This document shows positions 1-6,898 of a DNA stretch of 21,522 nucleotides, in pieces. Below the pieces are notes generated by a model. That model worked only from the letters and a program-made list of their open reading frames with translations, had not been told where the DNA came from and ran no database searches. Both the position numbers and the translations under genes were made by a program. Source of the DNA: an uncultured archaeon (GTDB lineage: Archaea; Nanobdellota; Nanobdellia; Pacearchaeales; GW2011-AR1); assembly GCA_937982425.1 (NCBI GenBank), contig CALJLT010000003.1, positions 1 to 21,522 on the forward strand. The letters are read 5' to 3'. Positions within the stretch are counted from its first letter, which is position 1; each line of letters opens with the position of its first letter.

Positions 1-45
1 GATCGTATTCGGTGACTGGAGTTCAGACGTGTGCTCTTCCGATCT
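1..45 (+). other. Illumina adapter plus index (artefact)
   Basis: Bases 12-45 are the standard Illumina multiplexing read-2 adapter (starts GTGACTGGAGTTCAGACG, ends CTCTTCCGATCT). Bases 1-11 are the reverse complement of an 8-base index, CGAATACG, plus the next adapter bases. The block is the reverse complement of the right end of the contig. It is library sequence left in the assembly, not part of the organism. Genomic sequence begins at about base 46. Confidence 0.98.
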
Positions 46-80
46 AACAATCGTTGCAAATATTGGAAATTTTTTCTTTT

Positions 81-482
81 TCATTCCCTTATCACCCAAG
101 TTTGTATTATTATAAATATGATTGCTATTATAGAAATTACTCCCTTAATTGCTAGAAAAATAGGATGAATCAAATTAAATTGGGGTAAACTCAAAAATCC
201 CGCTATTAAAGCTAAAAGGCCTATAACAAAGGTCGTTAACCTGTAAAATGAAAGCTCTGTGAATCCTTCTTTGGATTTGTCATAAATTTTTTTTGGTCTT
301 GCTATAATTAAAAATCCTGCGCCCATAATTATCAGCCAAAAAAAACTAGAATAATCTTGTAAAGAATAATCAAAAAAACTATGAAGAATTATTTCAAGAA
401 AACCTACAATTGAAATTAGAGCTAATACCCAAGTAAATTTTGTAGAAATTCTTCTCTTTTGTTTTTTAACTTTTTCTTTCAT
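81..482 (-). CDS. small four-helix membrane protein, unknown function
   Basis: From the ATG at 482 this encodes 133 residues. A basic N-terminus (MKEKVKKQKRR) is followed by four hydrophobic stretches, roughly residues 16-37, 45-62, 80-99 and 107-130, so it should be an integral membrane protein. I do not recognise the family. An upstream ATG at 536 would add 18 residues but overlap the histone gene by about 50 bases. The 482 start gives the junction TAAAATG with the histone stop, a junction repeated elsewhere in the window, so I prefer it. It is probably co-transcribed with the histone-fold gene. It ends about 35 bases from the adapter, so what follows downstream is unknown. Confidence 0.7.
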   Translation of the reverse strand: MKEKVKKQKRRISTKFTWVLALISIVGFLEIILHSFFDYSLQDYSSFFWLIIMGAGFLIIARPKKIYDKSKEGFTELSFYRLTTFVIGLLALIAGFLSLPQFNLIHPIFLAIKGVISIIAIIFIIIQTWVIRE

Positions 483-483
483 T

Positions 484-672
484 TTACAAATCTCTTGCAT
501 GCAAAGTTCTTCGGTGATTTGCCTTTGCTCTTTCAATTCCTTTTATTAAAAGGTCCTCTACTTTTTTTTCTAGTTCAAATCCTACTTCTTCTGCAACAGA
601 AGTTATTTCCGGATTTTCCTTTTGCAATTCAGTTACCACTTTTTTTATGTTTGATTTTACAATTAATGCCAT
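484..672 (-). CDS. short histone-fold DNA-binding protein
   Basis: 62 residues with the look of the archaeal short histone-fold family: an N-terminal VKSNIK segment, a long central amphipathic helix (about 27-50) and the closing signature AKANHRRTLHARDL. That closing segment carries an Arg-Thr pair (55-56) and a late Asp (61), typical of the histone loop 2 / helix 3 region. It is slightly shorter than classical HMf histones (about 67 residues). Related proteins dimerise and bind DNA; whether this one packages DNA or acts as a regulator cannot be told here. A TATA-like box at 693-702 lies at the right distance for a leaderless transcript. The downstream membrane protein starts one base after the stop. 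Confidence 0.75.
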   Translation of the reverse strand: MALIVKSNIKKVVTELQKENPEITSVAEEVGFELEKKVEDLLIKGIERAKANHRRTLHARDL

Positions 673-692
673 GGTTTATTTAAGAAATAAAG

Positions 693-702
693 GTTTTTAA
701 AA
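693..702 (-). promoter_or_regulatory. TATA-like box for histone-fold gene
   Basis: An AT-rich box (minus strand TTTTAAAAAC) lies about 21-30 bases upstream of the ATG at 672, as expected for a leaderless archaeal transcript. It overlaps the last codons' downstream side of the broken gene at 705-1217. Confidence 0.45.
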
Positions 703-704
703 TT

Positions 705-1217
705 TTATAATTTTCGAGAATCATAAGCCCAATGCAAAAGAGCTTGTCTTTGTTTTGGCCTACAAATTAAATCTTTATTTTTACATGCATTTGTTAACCA
801 AATAATGTGTCTTTTCATATTTTTCCAACGACGAATTTGTCTCTCATCATCTTTGTGTCTTCTTCCTGCATGATATCTGCAATACCATTAAAACCAACCT
901 CTAGGATCGTCTTTGTGAATCCAGCCTTTCTTTCTCCAAATCTTTAGAGACTGGCTTGCATTCTGTTTAAAAAAATTAATTTCCGCCAAGGGCTTGCTTA
1001 TGTTTTTTGGAGCAAATTTTGCTTTTGTGAACCAAGATTTTGGAAATTCATTTACACAATCCCTCATGTAAACTCCTCCGAAAACTCCTAATTCCAACAT
1101 TTGTTTTGGAGTCAAATCAGGATTGAAATCTTTGTTAAAATTTTTTCCCTCCGGCTCTGTCAAATAATAAATATAATTTTTCTGCATTTTATCATTTACT
1201 ATTTTTTTCTTTTTCAT
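705..1217 (-). pseudogene. conserved GWFQWYCRY-type protein broken by in-frame TAA
   Basis: Translation from 1217 runs 109 residues to a TAA at 888-890. The same frame then continues open for 60 more residues to a TAA at 705-707. The halves fit as one protein. The first half ends DDPRGWF, the stop follows, and the second half begins WYCRYHAGRRHKDDERQIRR. From memory, a family found in fungi, large viruses and some archaea carries DPRGWFQWYCRY with LTPKQMLELGVFGG, D-C-x-x-E-F-P and NASQ upstream, all visible here. The stop sits exactly where that family has Gln, so one CAA to TAA change explains it. The C-terminal part also keeps CRPKQRQALLHWAYD. Function of the family is unknown to me. The break could be a real recent mutation, strain variation or a base-call error. 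An alternative start at Met11 (1187) is possible. Confidence 0.75.
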
Positions 1218-1238
1218 CAGAGGGATAAATCCATTAAA

Positions 1239-1412
1239 TTACTTCTTTTTCAAAGAGTTCACAATTGCAAATAAAAGAAATCCTACTCCTAACCCTATGA
1301 ATAATCCTTCTACTAAAGAATTATAGGCAAAGCCAAATCCCATTCCTAAAAAAATTCCTGCAGGGATGAATAAAGCCCCTTTATCTTCATTTTTTTTCTT
1401 TTTGTTTTTCAT
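1239..1412 (-). CDS. 57-residue two-helix membrane protein
   Basis: A short ORF of 57 residues. A Lys-rich head (MKNKKKKNEDKG) is followed by two Gly-rich hydrophobic segments, about 13-30 (with GxxxG spacing in IPAGIFLGMGFG) and 34-51, and a KKK tail. This is the pattern of small archaeal two-helix membrane proteins of unknown role. Its first 26 bases overlap the 3' end of lysS in another frame, which suggests translational coupling. It is followed after 21 bases by the broken gene at 1217. Hydrophobic pattern, charged ends and tight packing support it; no named family is claimed. Confidence 0.6.
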   Translation of the reverse strand: MKNKKKKNEDKGALFIPAGIFLGMGFGFAYNSLVEGLFIGLGVGFLLFAIVNSLKKK

Positions 1413-2910
1413 TTTTTCCTCCTTGTTTTCTTTCAGGTTTCATTAAAGGAAAAATAACACATTCTCTTATTGGCCTATTCATCATAAATGAAAATAATCT
1501 TTCGGAAACTCCAAATCCGCAAGCAGGGGGCATCCCATATTTCAAAGCTTCAACGAATCCTTCGTCATGTTCCATTGCTTCTGTATCTCCAGCTTCTCCT
1601 AAAGCTCTCTGCTCTTTGAATCTATTATCTTGATCAATTGGATCATTTAATTCAGAGTATCCATTTCCAACTTCTGAACCTCCAAGAATTACTTGGAATT
1701 GTTCAACCTTTCGAGAATCTTTTTCAGAACGTTTTGCAAGAGGAGATAATTCTACTGGTTGCCCAACTAAAAATCCTGGTCCTGAAAGTTGTTTCCTGCA
1801 ATACTTCCAAAGTAAATCAACTAATCTCCATTTGTCTACTTCTGGATCGTAGTCTATTTTTAGAGAATCTAATCTTTTCGTAATTTCTTTTTTATCCGCC
1901 TTATAAATATCTACTCCTGTTTTATCTTTTATCAATTTTTCAAAATCATACCTTTCCCATTTTTTTGAAAGATCTATTTTGTGGCCTTGCCTTTCAAATT
2001 TTAAAGCTCCTAAAGTTGCCCTGGCGACTTCTTTATACAGATCTTCAACTAATTTCATTCCGTCTTCATAACTTGCATAACCCCAATAAAATTCCATTTG
2101 AGTATAATCCTGTAAATGTTCTGCGTCCATTCCTTCATTCCTAAATTGCCTTCCTATTTCAAATGTTTTTTCGTAACCTGCCACTAAAAGTTTCTTTTGC
2201 CAAAGCTCCCCCATAGAAATTCTTAAGAAAACGTCAACTCCTAATGCGTTGTGGTGGGTTGAGAAAGGTGTTGCTGCAGCTCCTCCCGCTGAATTTTCTA
2301 AAATAGGTGTTTCAACTTCTAAAAAATCCCTCTGAATTAAAAAATTCCTAATTGTAGACCAAAATTTTTGTTTTTTTATAAAAAGATCCTTTATTTCTTC
2401 ATTCATTATGATATCTAAATATCTTTTTCTTAATTTTTCTTCTTCATCTTTCATTCCAGAATATTTATCTGGTAAAGGTAGAACAGATTTTGTTAAAATA
2501 AAAAACTCTTTAACTAAAACAGAAATTTCTCCGGTTTTGGTTTTCATTGGATTTCCCTTAATTCCAATTATATCTCCTGCATCAACTTTTTTGAAGAGTT
2601 CCAAATATTTTTCTGGAGTTTCTCCTTCTTGAAAAACTAATTGAATAAATCCACTTAAATCTTGAAGTTTTACAAATGAAAGTTTTCCAAAACTTTTTTT
2701 TATCATTATTCTTCCAGCTAAAGATTCTTGTTTTTTAGAAATTTCTTCATTTTTTAATTTAGAATATCTTTCTTGAAGTTCTGTAGAATGAACTCTTTCT
2801 TCATGATAAATAAACCTATTAGGAAAAGGATTAATTTTCTGTTTTCTAAGTTCTTCTATTTTTTTAAGTCGTTCATCTACTATCTGTTTCTCTCTTCCTT
2901 TAAGTTCCAT
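1387..2910 (-). CDS. lysS: lysyl-tRNA synthetase, class II
   Basis: 507 residues, normal for class II LysRS. It charges tRNA-Lys with lysine in the cytoplasm. Residues about 60-140 form the OB-fold anticodon-binding domain (AGRIM...GKLSFVKLQD). The catalytic core shows motif 1 (FLEVETPIL, about 196-204), GGAAATPFSTHHNAL (209-223), motif 2 (RQFRNEG...TQMEFYWGY, 254-278) and a motif 3 region GFGVSERL with Arg471. Motif 3 reads VSERL where bacterial LysRS usually has GIDRL, and the protein ends in a Lys/Glu tail (KQGGKNEKQKEKK). Many archaea use the unrelated class I enzyme, so a class II copy is notable. The ATG at 2910 sits 23-30 bases below a TATA box, suggesting a leaderless message. Confidence 0.95.
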   Translation of the reverse strand: MELKGREKQIVDERLKKIEELRKQKINPFPNRFIYHEERVHSTELQERYSKLKNEEISKKQESLAGRIMIKKSFGKLSFVKLQDLSGFIQLVFQEGETPEKYLELFKKVDAGDIIGIKGNPMKTKTGEISVLVKEFFILTKSVLPLPDKYSGMKDEEEKLRKRYLDIIMNEEIKDLFIKKQKFWSTIRNFLIQRDFLEVETPILENSAGGAAATPFSTHHNALGVDVFLRISMGELWQKKLLVAGYEKTFEIGRQFRNEGMDAEHLQDYTQMEFYWGYASYEDGMKLVEDLYKEVARATLGALKFERQGHKIDLSKKWERYDFEKLIKDKTGVDIYKADKKEITKRLDSLKIDYDPEVDKWRLVDLLWKYCRKQLSGPGFLVGQPVELSPLAKRSEKDSRKVEQFQVILGGSEVGNGYSELNDPIDQDNRFKEQRALGEAGDTEAMEHDEGFVEALKYGMPPACGFGVSERLFSFMMNRPIRECVIFPLMKPERKQGGKNEKQKEKK

Positions 2911-2932
2911 ATCAAAAGAGAGTAGAAGAAGG

Positions 2933-2940
2933 TTTATATT
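2933..2940 (-). promoter_or_regulatory. TATA box for lysS
   Basis: Minus strand AATATAAA lies 23-30 bases upstream of the lysS ATG. The spacing implies a transcript beginning at or next to the start codon. No Shine-Dalgarno is seen. Confidence 0.55.
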
Positions 2941-3079
2941 ATTTTTTATATTTATTTAACTAAAAATCTCTCTTATTGAACCAAAAATATTCATTTTATT
3001 TGAATTGGACACTATTTCATATTTTACTCAACTCGGGATTATTTTTATGAATATCTTTATAACTTCTTTTGCTTTCATT

Positions 3080-3481
3080 TTATTCTTCATCTAGTGCTTT
3101 ATTTACTAACCAGTCTGCCATTTTTTGGAACTTATCACTTCTTTTAACATGTCTGTAATTTATTTTTTCAAAATCATTTTGTAATTCTTGCACTTTTAAA
3201 AATAATTTTTTCAAATTTTCGTTTTTAACTCTATATTCTCCTAGGAGTTGTTTTACTATCAATTCAGAATCTAGAATACAAGTTATTTCCTTATAATCGT
3301 ACTTTTTTGCTAATTGCAAAGCACGTATAAGCCCTATATATTCTGCATAATTATTTGTTACTTTCCCAGGAAGTTTTTCTCTATATTCAAAAAGTACATT
3401 AGAATCTTCCCTTAAAATAACTCCTATTCCTGCGGGTCCAGGGTTGCCTCTTGCACCTCCATCTGAATTTAAGTAAATCAT
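3080..3481 (-). CDS. rnhA: ribonuclease HI
   Basis: 133 residues from the ATG at 3481; a TTG at 3487 two codons earlier is a less likely start. It cuts the RNA strand of RNA:DNA hybrids. The RNase H fold is clear. The first strand YLNSDGGARGNPGPAG carries Asp7, NNYAEY carries Glu47, CILDSELIVKQL carries Asp71, and FQKMADWLVNKAL carries Asp123, so the D-E-D-D metal site is complete. The HxxR segment before the last Asp (RHVKRSDK) is also normal. It is the compact archaeal form without an N-terminal hybrid-binding domain. It follows acyP by six bases (TAATTGAAAATG), so the two are co-transcribed. Confidence 0.92.
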   Translation of the reverse strand: MIYLNSDGGARGNPGPAGIGVILREDSNVLFEYREKLPGKVTNNYAEYIGLIRALQLAKKYDYKEITCILDSELIVKQLLGEYRVKNENLKKLFLKVQELQNDFEKINYRHVKRSDKFQKMADWLVNKALDEE

Positions 3482-3487
3482 TTTCAA

Positions 3488-3763
3488 TTATATGTGCAAT
3501 ACTTTAAAAGTTTTAAAATCTTGAAATTTTTCTTCTTTTTCTTCTATTAATCTTATTTCAGAATGTTTTGGGCCTTTTGTGCAAAGATCTTTCATCTTGT
3601 TCACATTATCAGTAGACCCTTCTAAAAATATTTCTACTCTTCCATCCTCTAAATTCCTAACAAACCCCTTTACATTAAAACGCTCTGCATTTTCTTTTAT
3701 AAATTGTCTATAAAAAATTCCTTGCACAGTTCCAGAAATGTATAAACGTATTGATTTTTTCAT
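3488..3763 (-). CDS. acyP: acylphosphatase
   Basis: 91 residues, the normal size. It hydrolyses acyl phosphates such as carbamoyl or aspartyl phosphate. The signature SGTVQGIFYRQF holds catalytic Arg19 and KGFVRNLEDGRVEIFLEG holds catalytic Asn37. The usual VQGVGFR loop reads VQGIFYR here, a known type of variation. A GAGGT Shine-Dalgarno-like element lies 3-4 bases upstream of the ATG at 3763. It sits between trmY and rnhA, likely heading a short acyP-rnhA unit. Confidence 0.92.
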   Translation of the reverse strand: MKKSIRLYISGTVQGIFYRQFIKENAERFNVKGFVRNLEDGRVEIFLEGSTDNVNKMKDLCTKGPKHSEIRLIEEKEEKFQDFKTFKVLHI

Positions 3764-3824
3764 TTTACCTCTTAAAGAGAAGATTATTTGAGTTTTAAAG
3801 TTTTTGTGACTGGAGTTTAGTTTT

Positions 3825-4409
3825 TTAAATTCCCCTATAATCTAATTCATTATTTACAACTGCAATTGTTTGAGAGGCGAAATACATGTGGGGTCCTATT
3901 GAAACAGGAGTTAAATATTGCTTAAGTCTTTTGAACTCCTTTTGGGGTAATCCATTTTGATCTCCTAATAAGAAAGCACAATTTTTTGGAATTTTTACCT
4001 CTCTTAAAGATTTTCCTCTTTTATCTAGAATGAAAACTTCATTGCCCTCTTCAAGAAGTTCTTCTATAACTTTTAATAAAGATTTTTTTTCTATGTAACA
4101 TCCTGGAAGAACTTCAGTTTTCCTTCCTTCTTGGTATTTATACAATATTTTTTTAATTATATTTCCCACATCTTTTTTTGAAATTTCTAGTTCATCCTTT
4201 ATTGTTATTTCTATGTGTTTGGGGGGGTCTGGCATTCCATAAAAAACAAAGTGAAATTTTGTATCTTTCCTAAATCCATGGGAGAGGAAAACTCCTTGAA
4301 TAAATGAATGAATCGCGATGTCCATTCTTCCAGCTTTCATTAAATCTCCTTGACTCAACATTTTTCCCGAAGTTGAAGCCTTGCTTGAAAAATATATAAA
4401 GTGTTTCAT
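3825..4409 (-). CDS. trmY: tRNA pseudouridine(54) N1-methyltransferase
   Basis: 194 residues, matching archaeal TrmY, a SPOUT-class methyltransferase. It uses S-adenosylmethionine to make N1-methylpseudouridine at position 54 of the tRNA T-loop. Recognisable parts are GRMDIAIHSFIQGVFLSHGFRKDTKF (about 27-52), the VFYGMPDPP segment (55-63), CAFLLGDQNGLP (about 145-156) as the SAM knot, and a closing SQTIAVVNNELD. The ATG at 4409 has an AT-rich box 22-30 bases upstream. A pseudouridine synthase (TruB/Cbf5 type) is nearby, so the region has a tRNA/rRNA modification theme. Confidence 0.9.
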   Translation of the reverse strand: MKHFIYFSSKASTSGKMLSQGDLMKAGRMDIAIHSFIQGVFLSHGFRKDTKFHFVFYGMPDPPKHIEITIKDELEISKKDVGNIIKKILYKYQEGRKTEVLPGCYIEKKSLLKVIEELLEEGNEVFILDKRGKSLREVKIPKNCAFLLGDQNGLPQKEFKRLKQYLTPVSIGPHMYFASQTIAVVNNELDYRGI

Positions 4410-4430
4410 AAAAATAGTTGTAGAGGGGAG

Positions 4431-4439
4431 TTTTAATAA
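4431..4439 (-). promoter_or_regulatory. TATA-like box for trmY
   Basis: Minus strand TTATTAAAA, 22-30 bases upstream of the trmY ATG, at the 3' edge of the preceding gene. No Shine-Dalgarno is visible, so a leaderless message is likely. Confidence 0.4.
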
Positions 4440-4916
4440 TTATTGTTCATGAAAGCCCTCTTCAAGATAGATAACACTAAGGCCCAATTTACTCGCTTTA
4501 TCATGTTCCCACTTTGCCCCAAAAGATCCTTCCCATCCATGAATAAAATACAAAGTTTTTACCATTCCAGATTTAAAAATATTTTCATAAAACCCTTCTA
4601 AAAGATTTATATTTTTTTTATCTAAACTGCTTAATTTATCATTATCCCAAATCCTGCTAAAAGCTTTTTCAAAAGGAACTTGGTTAAAAATTATTTTCCC
4701 TTGCTCTTGTAATTTGCAAATTGTTTTCTCAAATATTTGTAAATTTTTTTCTATTTCTTCCCTTGAATTCTTACCCCCAGAGCTAATATTTCCGCAAATT
4801 TGACCTATAGGTTGAGGTAGTCCTTTTAATATTTCTATTGCCACTAATGCAACATCACAATAATCTTTTGCAGTTTCTAATCTTTCTTCATGTTCTTTTG
4901 TGATTTCATAAACCAT
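4440..4916 (-). CDS. nucleoside 2-deoxyribosyltransferase-like protein
   Basis: 158 residues. The second half matches the pattern of nucleoside 2-deoxyribosyltransferase-like (DUF4406-type) proteins. It has an early ICGNISSGG strand-turn (40-48), a helix of EEIEKNLQIFEKTICKLQEQG, a middle strand, then LYFIHGWEGSFGAKWEHDKASKLGLSVIYL (about 122-151) with the Trp-Glu-x-Ser-x-Gly-Ala and Glu typical of the nucleotide-binding end. Family members cleave or transfer N-glycosidic bonds of nucleosides or nucleotides, but the substrate here is unknown. The N-terminal 35 residues are less typical. The ATG at 4916 follows a TATA-like box. It lies between truB and trmY. Confidence 0.6.
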   Translation of the reverse strand: MVYEITKEHEERLETAKDYCDVALVAIEILKGLPQPIGQICGNISSGGKNSREEIEKNLQIFEKTICKLQEQGKIIFNQVPFEKAFSRIWDNDKLSSLDKKNINLLEGFYENIFKSGMVKTLYFIHGWEGSFGAKWEHDKASKLGLSVIYLEEGFHEQ

Positions 4917-4937
4917 TTTTCAAATAAGAAAAAATTC

Positions 4938-4947
4938 TTTATATTAA
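4938..4947 (-). promoter_or_regulatory. TATA-like box for deoxyribosyltransferase-like gene
   Basis: Minus strand TAATATAAAG, 22-31 bases upstream of the ATG at 4916, in the 41-base gap after truB. It points to an independent leaderless transcript. Confidence 0.45.
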
Positions 4948-4957
4948 TTATTGTTAT

Positions 4958-5836
4958 CTAACCAATAGGTTGCAAAGTAAATTCACTCCTAGCAAATAAA
5001 TTACCTTGTTTAATTATTTTAAATATTCCGACGAACTGATCTTTTGAAAAGACACATATTATTTTATCTTTTTCTAAACTTTTATCTTTTTTGTTTTCAA
5101 GTTCATCATCGTGAATAGGAGATCCGTGATAAATCTTTTTTAAGGATCCCGGAACTATTTTTACCAACGGGAATAATTCAGATACTATTTCTCCTGGAAT
5201 TAACATTTCTCTTAAAGATTTATCATTTCCATTTTTATATTGATCAACGGCTTTTTCAAAATCATAAAGGTTGTAAATTTTCTCTTCTGAAAAAATTCCT
5301 GCGGAAATTCTTCTAAGTTCCAACATATGTGCGGAAATTCCGAGTTCATCTCCCAAATCAGAAATTAATTTTCTTACGTAAGTTCCACCCTGGCATTTTG
5401 TTTTAAATAAAAAATTTTTTCCTTCTTTTTCTAAAATTTCAAACGTATAAATTGTCCTAGGTCTTTCTTGTCTTTTTACTCTTGATTTTATTGGTGGAAG
5501 TTGGATTATTTCTCCTAAAAATTTTTCTTTTATTTTTTTTTCAATTTTTTCTTTTGAAATCTCCTCATGAAATTGAGCTATTCCTATATACTCCTTATCT
5601 TCTCCTAAGAAAAAACCGGCTAATTTACATGCACGATTTATTGCCACAGGCAAAACTCCCGTGACTTTAGGATCAAGTGTCCCAAAGTGAGAAGTTTTTC
5701 TTGCATTTAATTTCTTTTTTATAAAATTTGAAACTCCAAAAGAAGTTGGGCCAGAAGATTTATCTATATTAATAATTCCAAATTCCAAAAGTTCTTCCGT
5801 TGTTTTTGAATTTTTTATTTTTTCAATGTTAATCAT
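4958..5836 (-). CDS. truB: TruB/Cbf5 family pseudouridine synthase
   Basis: 292 residues. Archaeal members (Cbf5) act in H/ACA ribonucleoproteins on rRNA and can modify U55 of tRNA. IINIDKSSGPTSFGV (21-35) and the catalytic loop HFGTLDPKVTGVLPVA with Asp55 are clear. IQLPPIKSRVKRQERPR (about 115-131) and CQGGTYVRKLISDLG are conserved core motifs. A C-terminal PUA domain starts around residue 215 (LFPLVKIVPGSLKKIYHGSP). It is somewhat shorter than usual archaeal Cbf5 (about 330 residues). Its ATG overlaps the stop of the radical SAM gene as ATGA, so the two are translationally coupled. Other H/ACA proteins (Nop10, Gar1, L7Ae) are not in this window. Confidence 0.92.
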   Translation of the reverse strand: MINIEKIKNSKTTEELLEFGIINIDKSSGPTSFGVSNFIKKKLNARKTSHFGTLDPKVTGVLPVAINRACKLAGFFLGEDKEYIGIAQFHEEISKEKIEKKIKEKFLGEIIQLPPIKSRVKRQERPRTIYTFEILEKEGKNFLFKTKCQGGTYVRKLISDLGDELGISAHMLELRRISAGIFSEEKIYNLYDFEKAVDQYKNGNDKSLREMLIPGEIVSELFPLVKIVPGSLKKIYHGSPIHDDELENKKDKSLEKDKIICVFSKDQFVGIFKIIKQGNLFARSEFTLQPIG

Positions 5837-6855
5837 ATTAAAATTTCCTTTTCTACTTCTTCTCTGTCATAAGTGGGATATTCTTCAATCTTATATACTT
5901 TTAGATTATCCTTAATTTCAAACACTTTCTTTGGATTTAAAATAAATTGATTTTTAGACTTGTCAAAATAATAGTCCTTTTTTATTAAGAATTTACTTAA
6001 GTTTTTATTCTTAGTAGAAAAATAAATATTTGTTCCCTCTTCGGTTTGTTTAAAAAATTTAGGAATTTTATAATTTTTTAATCTATTTCTGTATTGATGC
6101 CAGTTTTTTGTTCTGGCCGTGCACAAATGAATTTTTAATTTAGGATATTTTTTTTCAATAATTTTAATTAATCTTAATCCGCTTTTTATTGAATTTTTTA
6201 TTGTATATCCGTCGCTATTAAGAGTATATTTTTTTAAAAGATAATCTTGTGAAATTTCTCCGGATTCAAATTCGTTTAAATTTAAAAAAGAAACATAATC
6301 TTTAATTTCATCTAAAAATAAAATTATTTTTTTTGAATTATTCGAAATCATTGGAAGTTCAATTCCTATTTTGTTTTTCTTCCAAAATTTAGAAGCTAGT
6401 TTTATTTTTTTTGTTTCTTCTTCTAGGGGTTTTTTTAAATCTGGATGAAATCTTACTTCATTTACATATTTTGAAAGCTTTTCTAAATTATTTTCTGTAA
6501 CTAATTTTGTTGAAAGATATATGTGAATGTGAAATTTTTTTCCAAACTTTTGTTTTAATTTTTTTGCTATATTTAAAGTTCTATTTAATTTGATTAGGGG
6601 GTCACCTCCGGTTAGAGAGCATCCTTTTGCTCCAGAATTTTTTATCTCTTCAATTAAATCCTTATTTGAAAAAATTCTTCTTTCATTTATATAAGATATA
6701 TCTTTATTCTTCCTTAATTTTGAAAGAGGGCAAAAAAAGCAATTTCTTGAACATTTTCCTGTTACAAATATTACTGCTTTTTTTCCTTTTAAACATAATT
6801 TACACCCTCTTGGAAGACTCCCTTTAGAAAAAGATTCATATTTTGTGTACTTCAT
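5833..6855 (-). CDS. radical SAM protein, COG2108-like
   Basis: 340 residues. The radical SAM cluster motif CxxxCxxC is at Cys35, Cys39 and Cys42 (GKCSRNCFFCPLS), binding a 4Fe-4S cluster and S-adenosylmethionine. CSLTGGDPL (about 79-87) is the SAM-binding glycine motif. An N-terminal LPRGCKLCLKGKK holds an extra Cys pair (18, 21), a hallmark I associate with the archaeal COG2108 family, annotated only as related to pyruvate formate-lyase activating enzyme. The C-terminus is Lys-rich and less conserved. The substrate is unknown. Tight coupling to truB (ATGA) hints at RNA modification, which is inference only. It shares a 43-base divergent promoter region with the YitT gene. Confidence 0.8.
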   Translation of the reverse strand: MKYTKYESFSKGSLPRGCKLCLKGKKAVIFVTGKCSRNCFFCPLSKLRKNKDISYINERRIFSNKDLIEEIKNSGAKGCSLTGGDPLIKLNRTLNIAKKLKQKFGKKFHIHIYLSTKLVTENNLEKLSKYVNEVRFHPDLKKPLEEETKKIKLASKFWKKNKIGIELPMISNNSKKIILFLDEIKDYVSFLNLNEFESGEISQDYLLKKYTLNSDGYTIKNSIKSGLRLIKIIEKKYPKLKIHLCTARTKNWHQYRNRLKNYKIPKFFKQTEEGTNIYFSTKNKNLSKFLIKKDYYFDKSKNQFILNPKKVFEIKDNLKVYKIEEYPTYDREEVEKEILI

Positions 6856-6865
6856 TAAATAAGAC

Positions 6866-6880
6866 TAAATTTAAAAATTA
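6866..6880. promoter_or_regulatory. shared divergent TATA element
   Basis: The 43-base gap between two divergent ATGs (6855 minus, 6899 plus) contains one near-palindromic AT block, TAAATTTAAAAATTA. Its two halves fall about 22-30 bases from each start codon. One element may therefore position transcription in both directions, with both messages leaderless. Confidence 0.45.
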
Positions 6881-6898
6881 AAAAGATTACTATTTCTT

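Noticed and set aside
888..890. TAA reassigned to an amino acid in this organism
   Set aside because: TAA ends many intact genes here at the expected lengths, for example uL5, uS8, uL6, acyP and trmY, so a local mutation or error is simpler.
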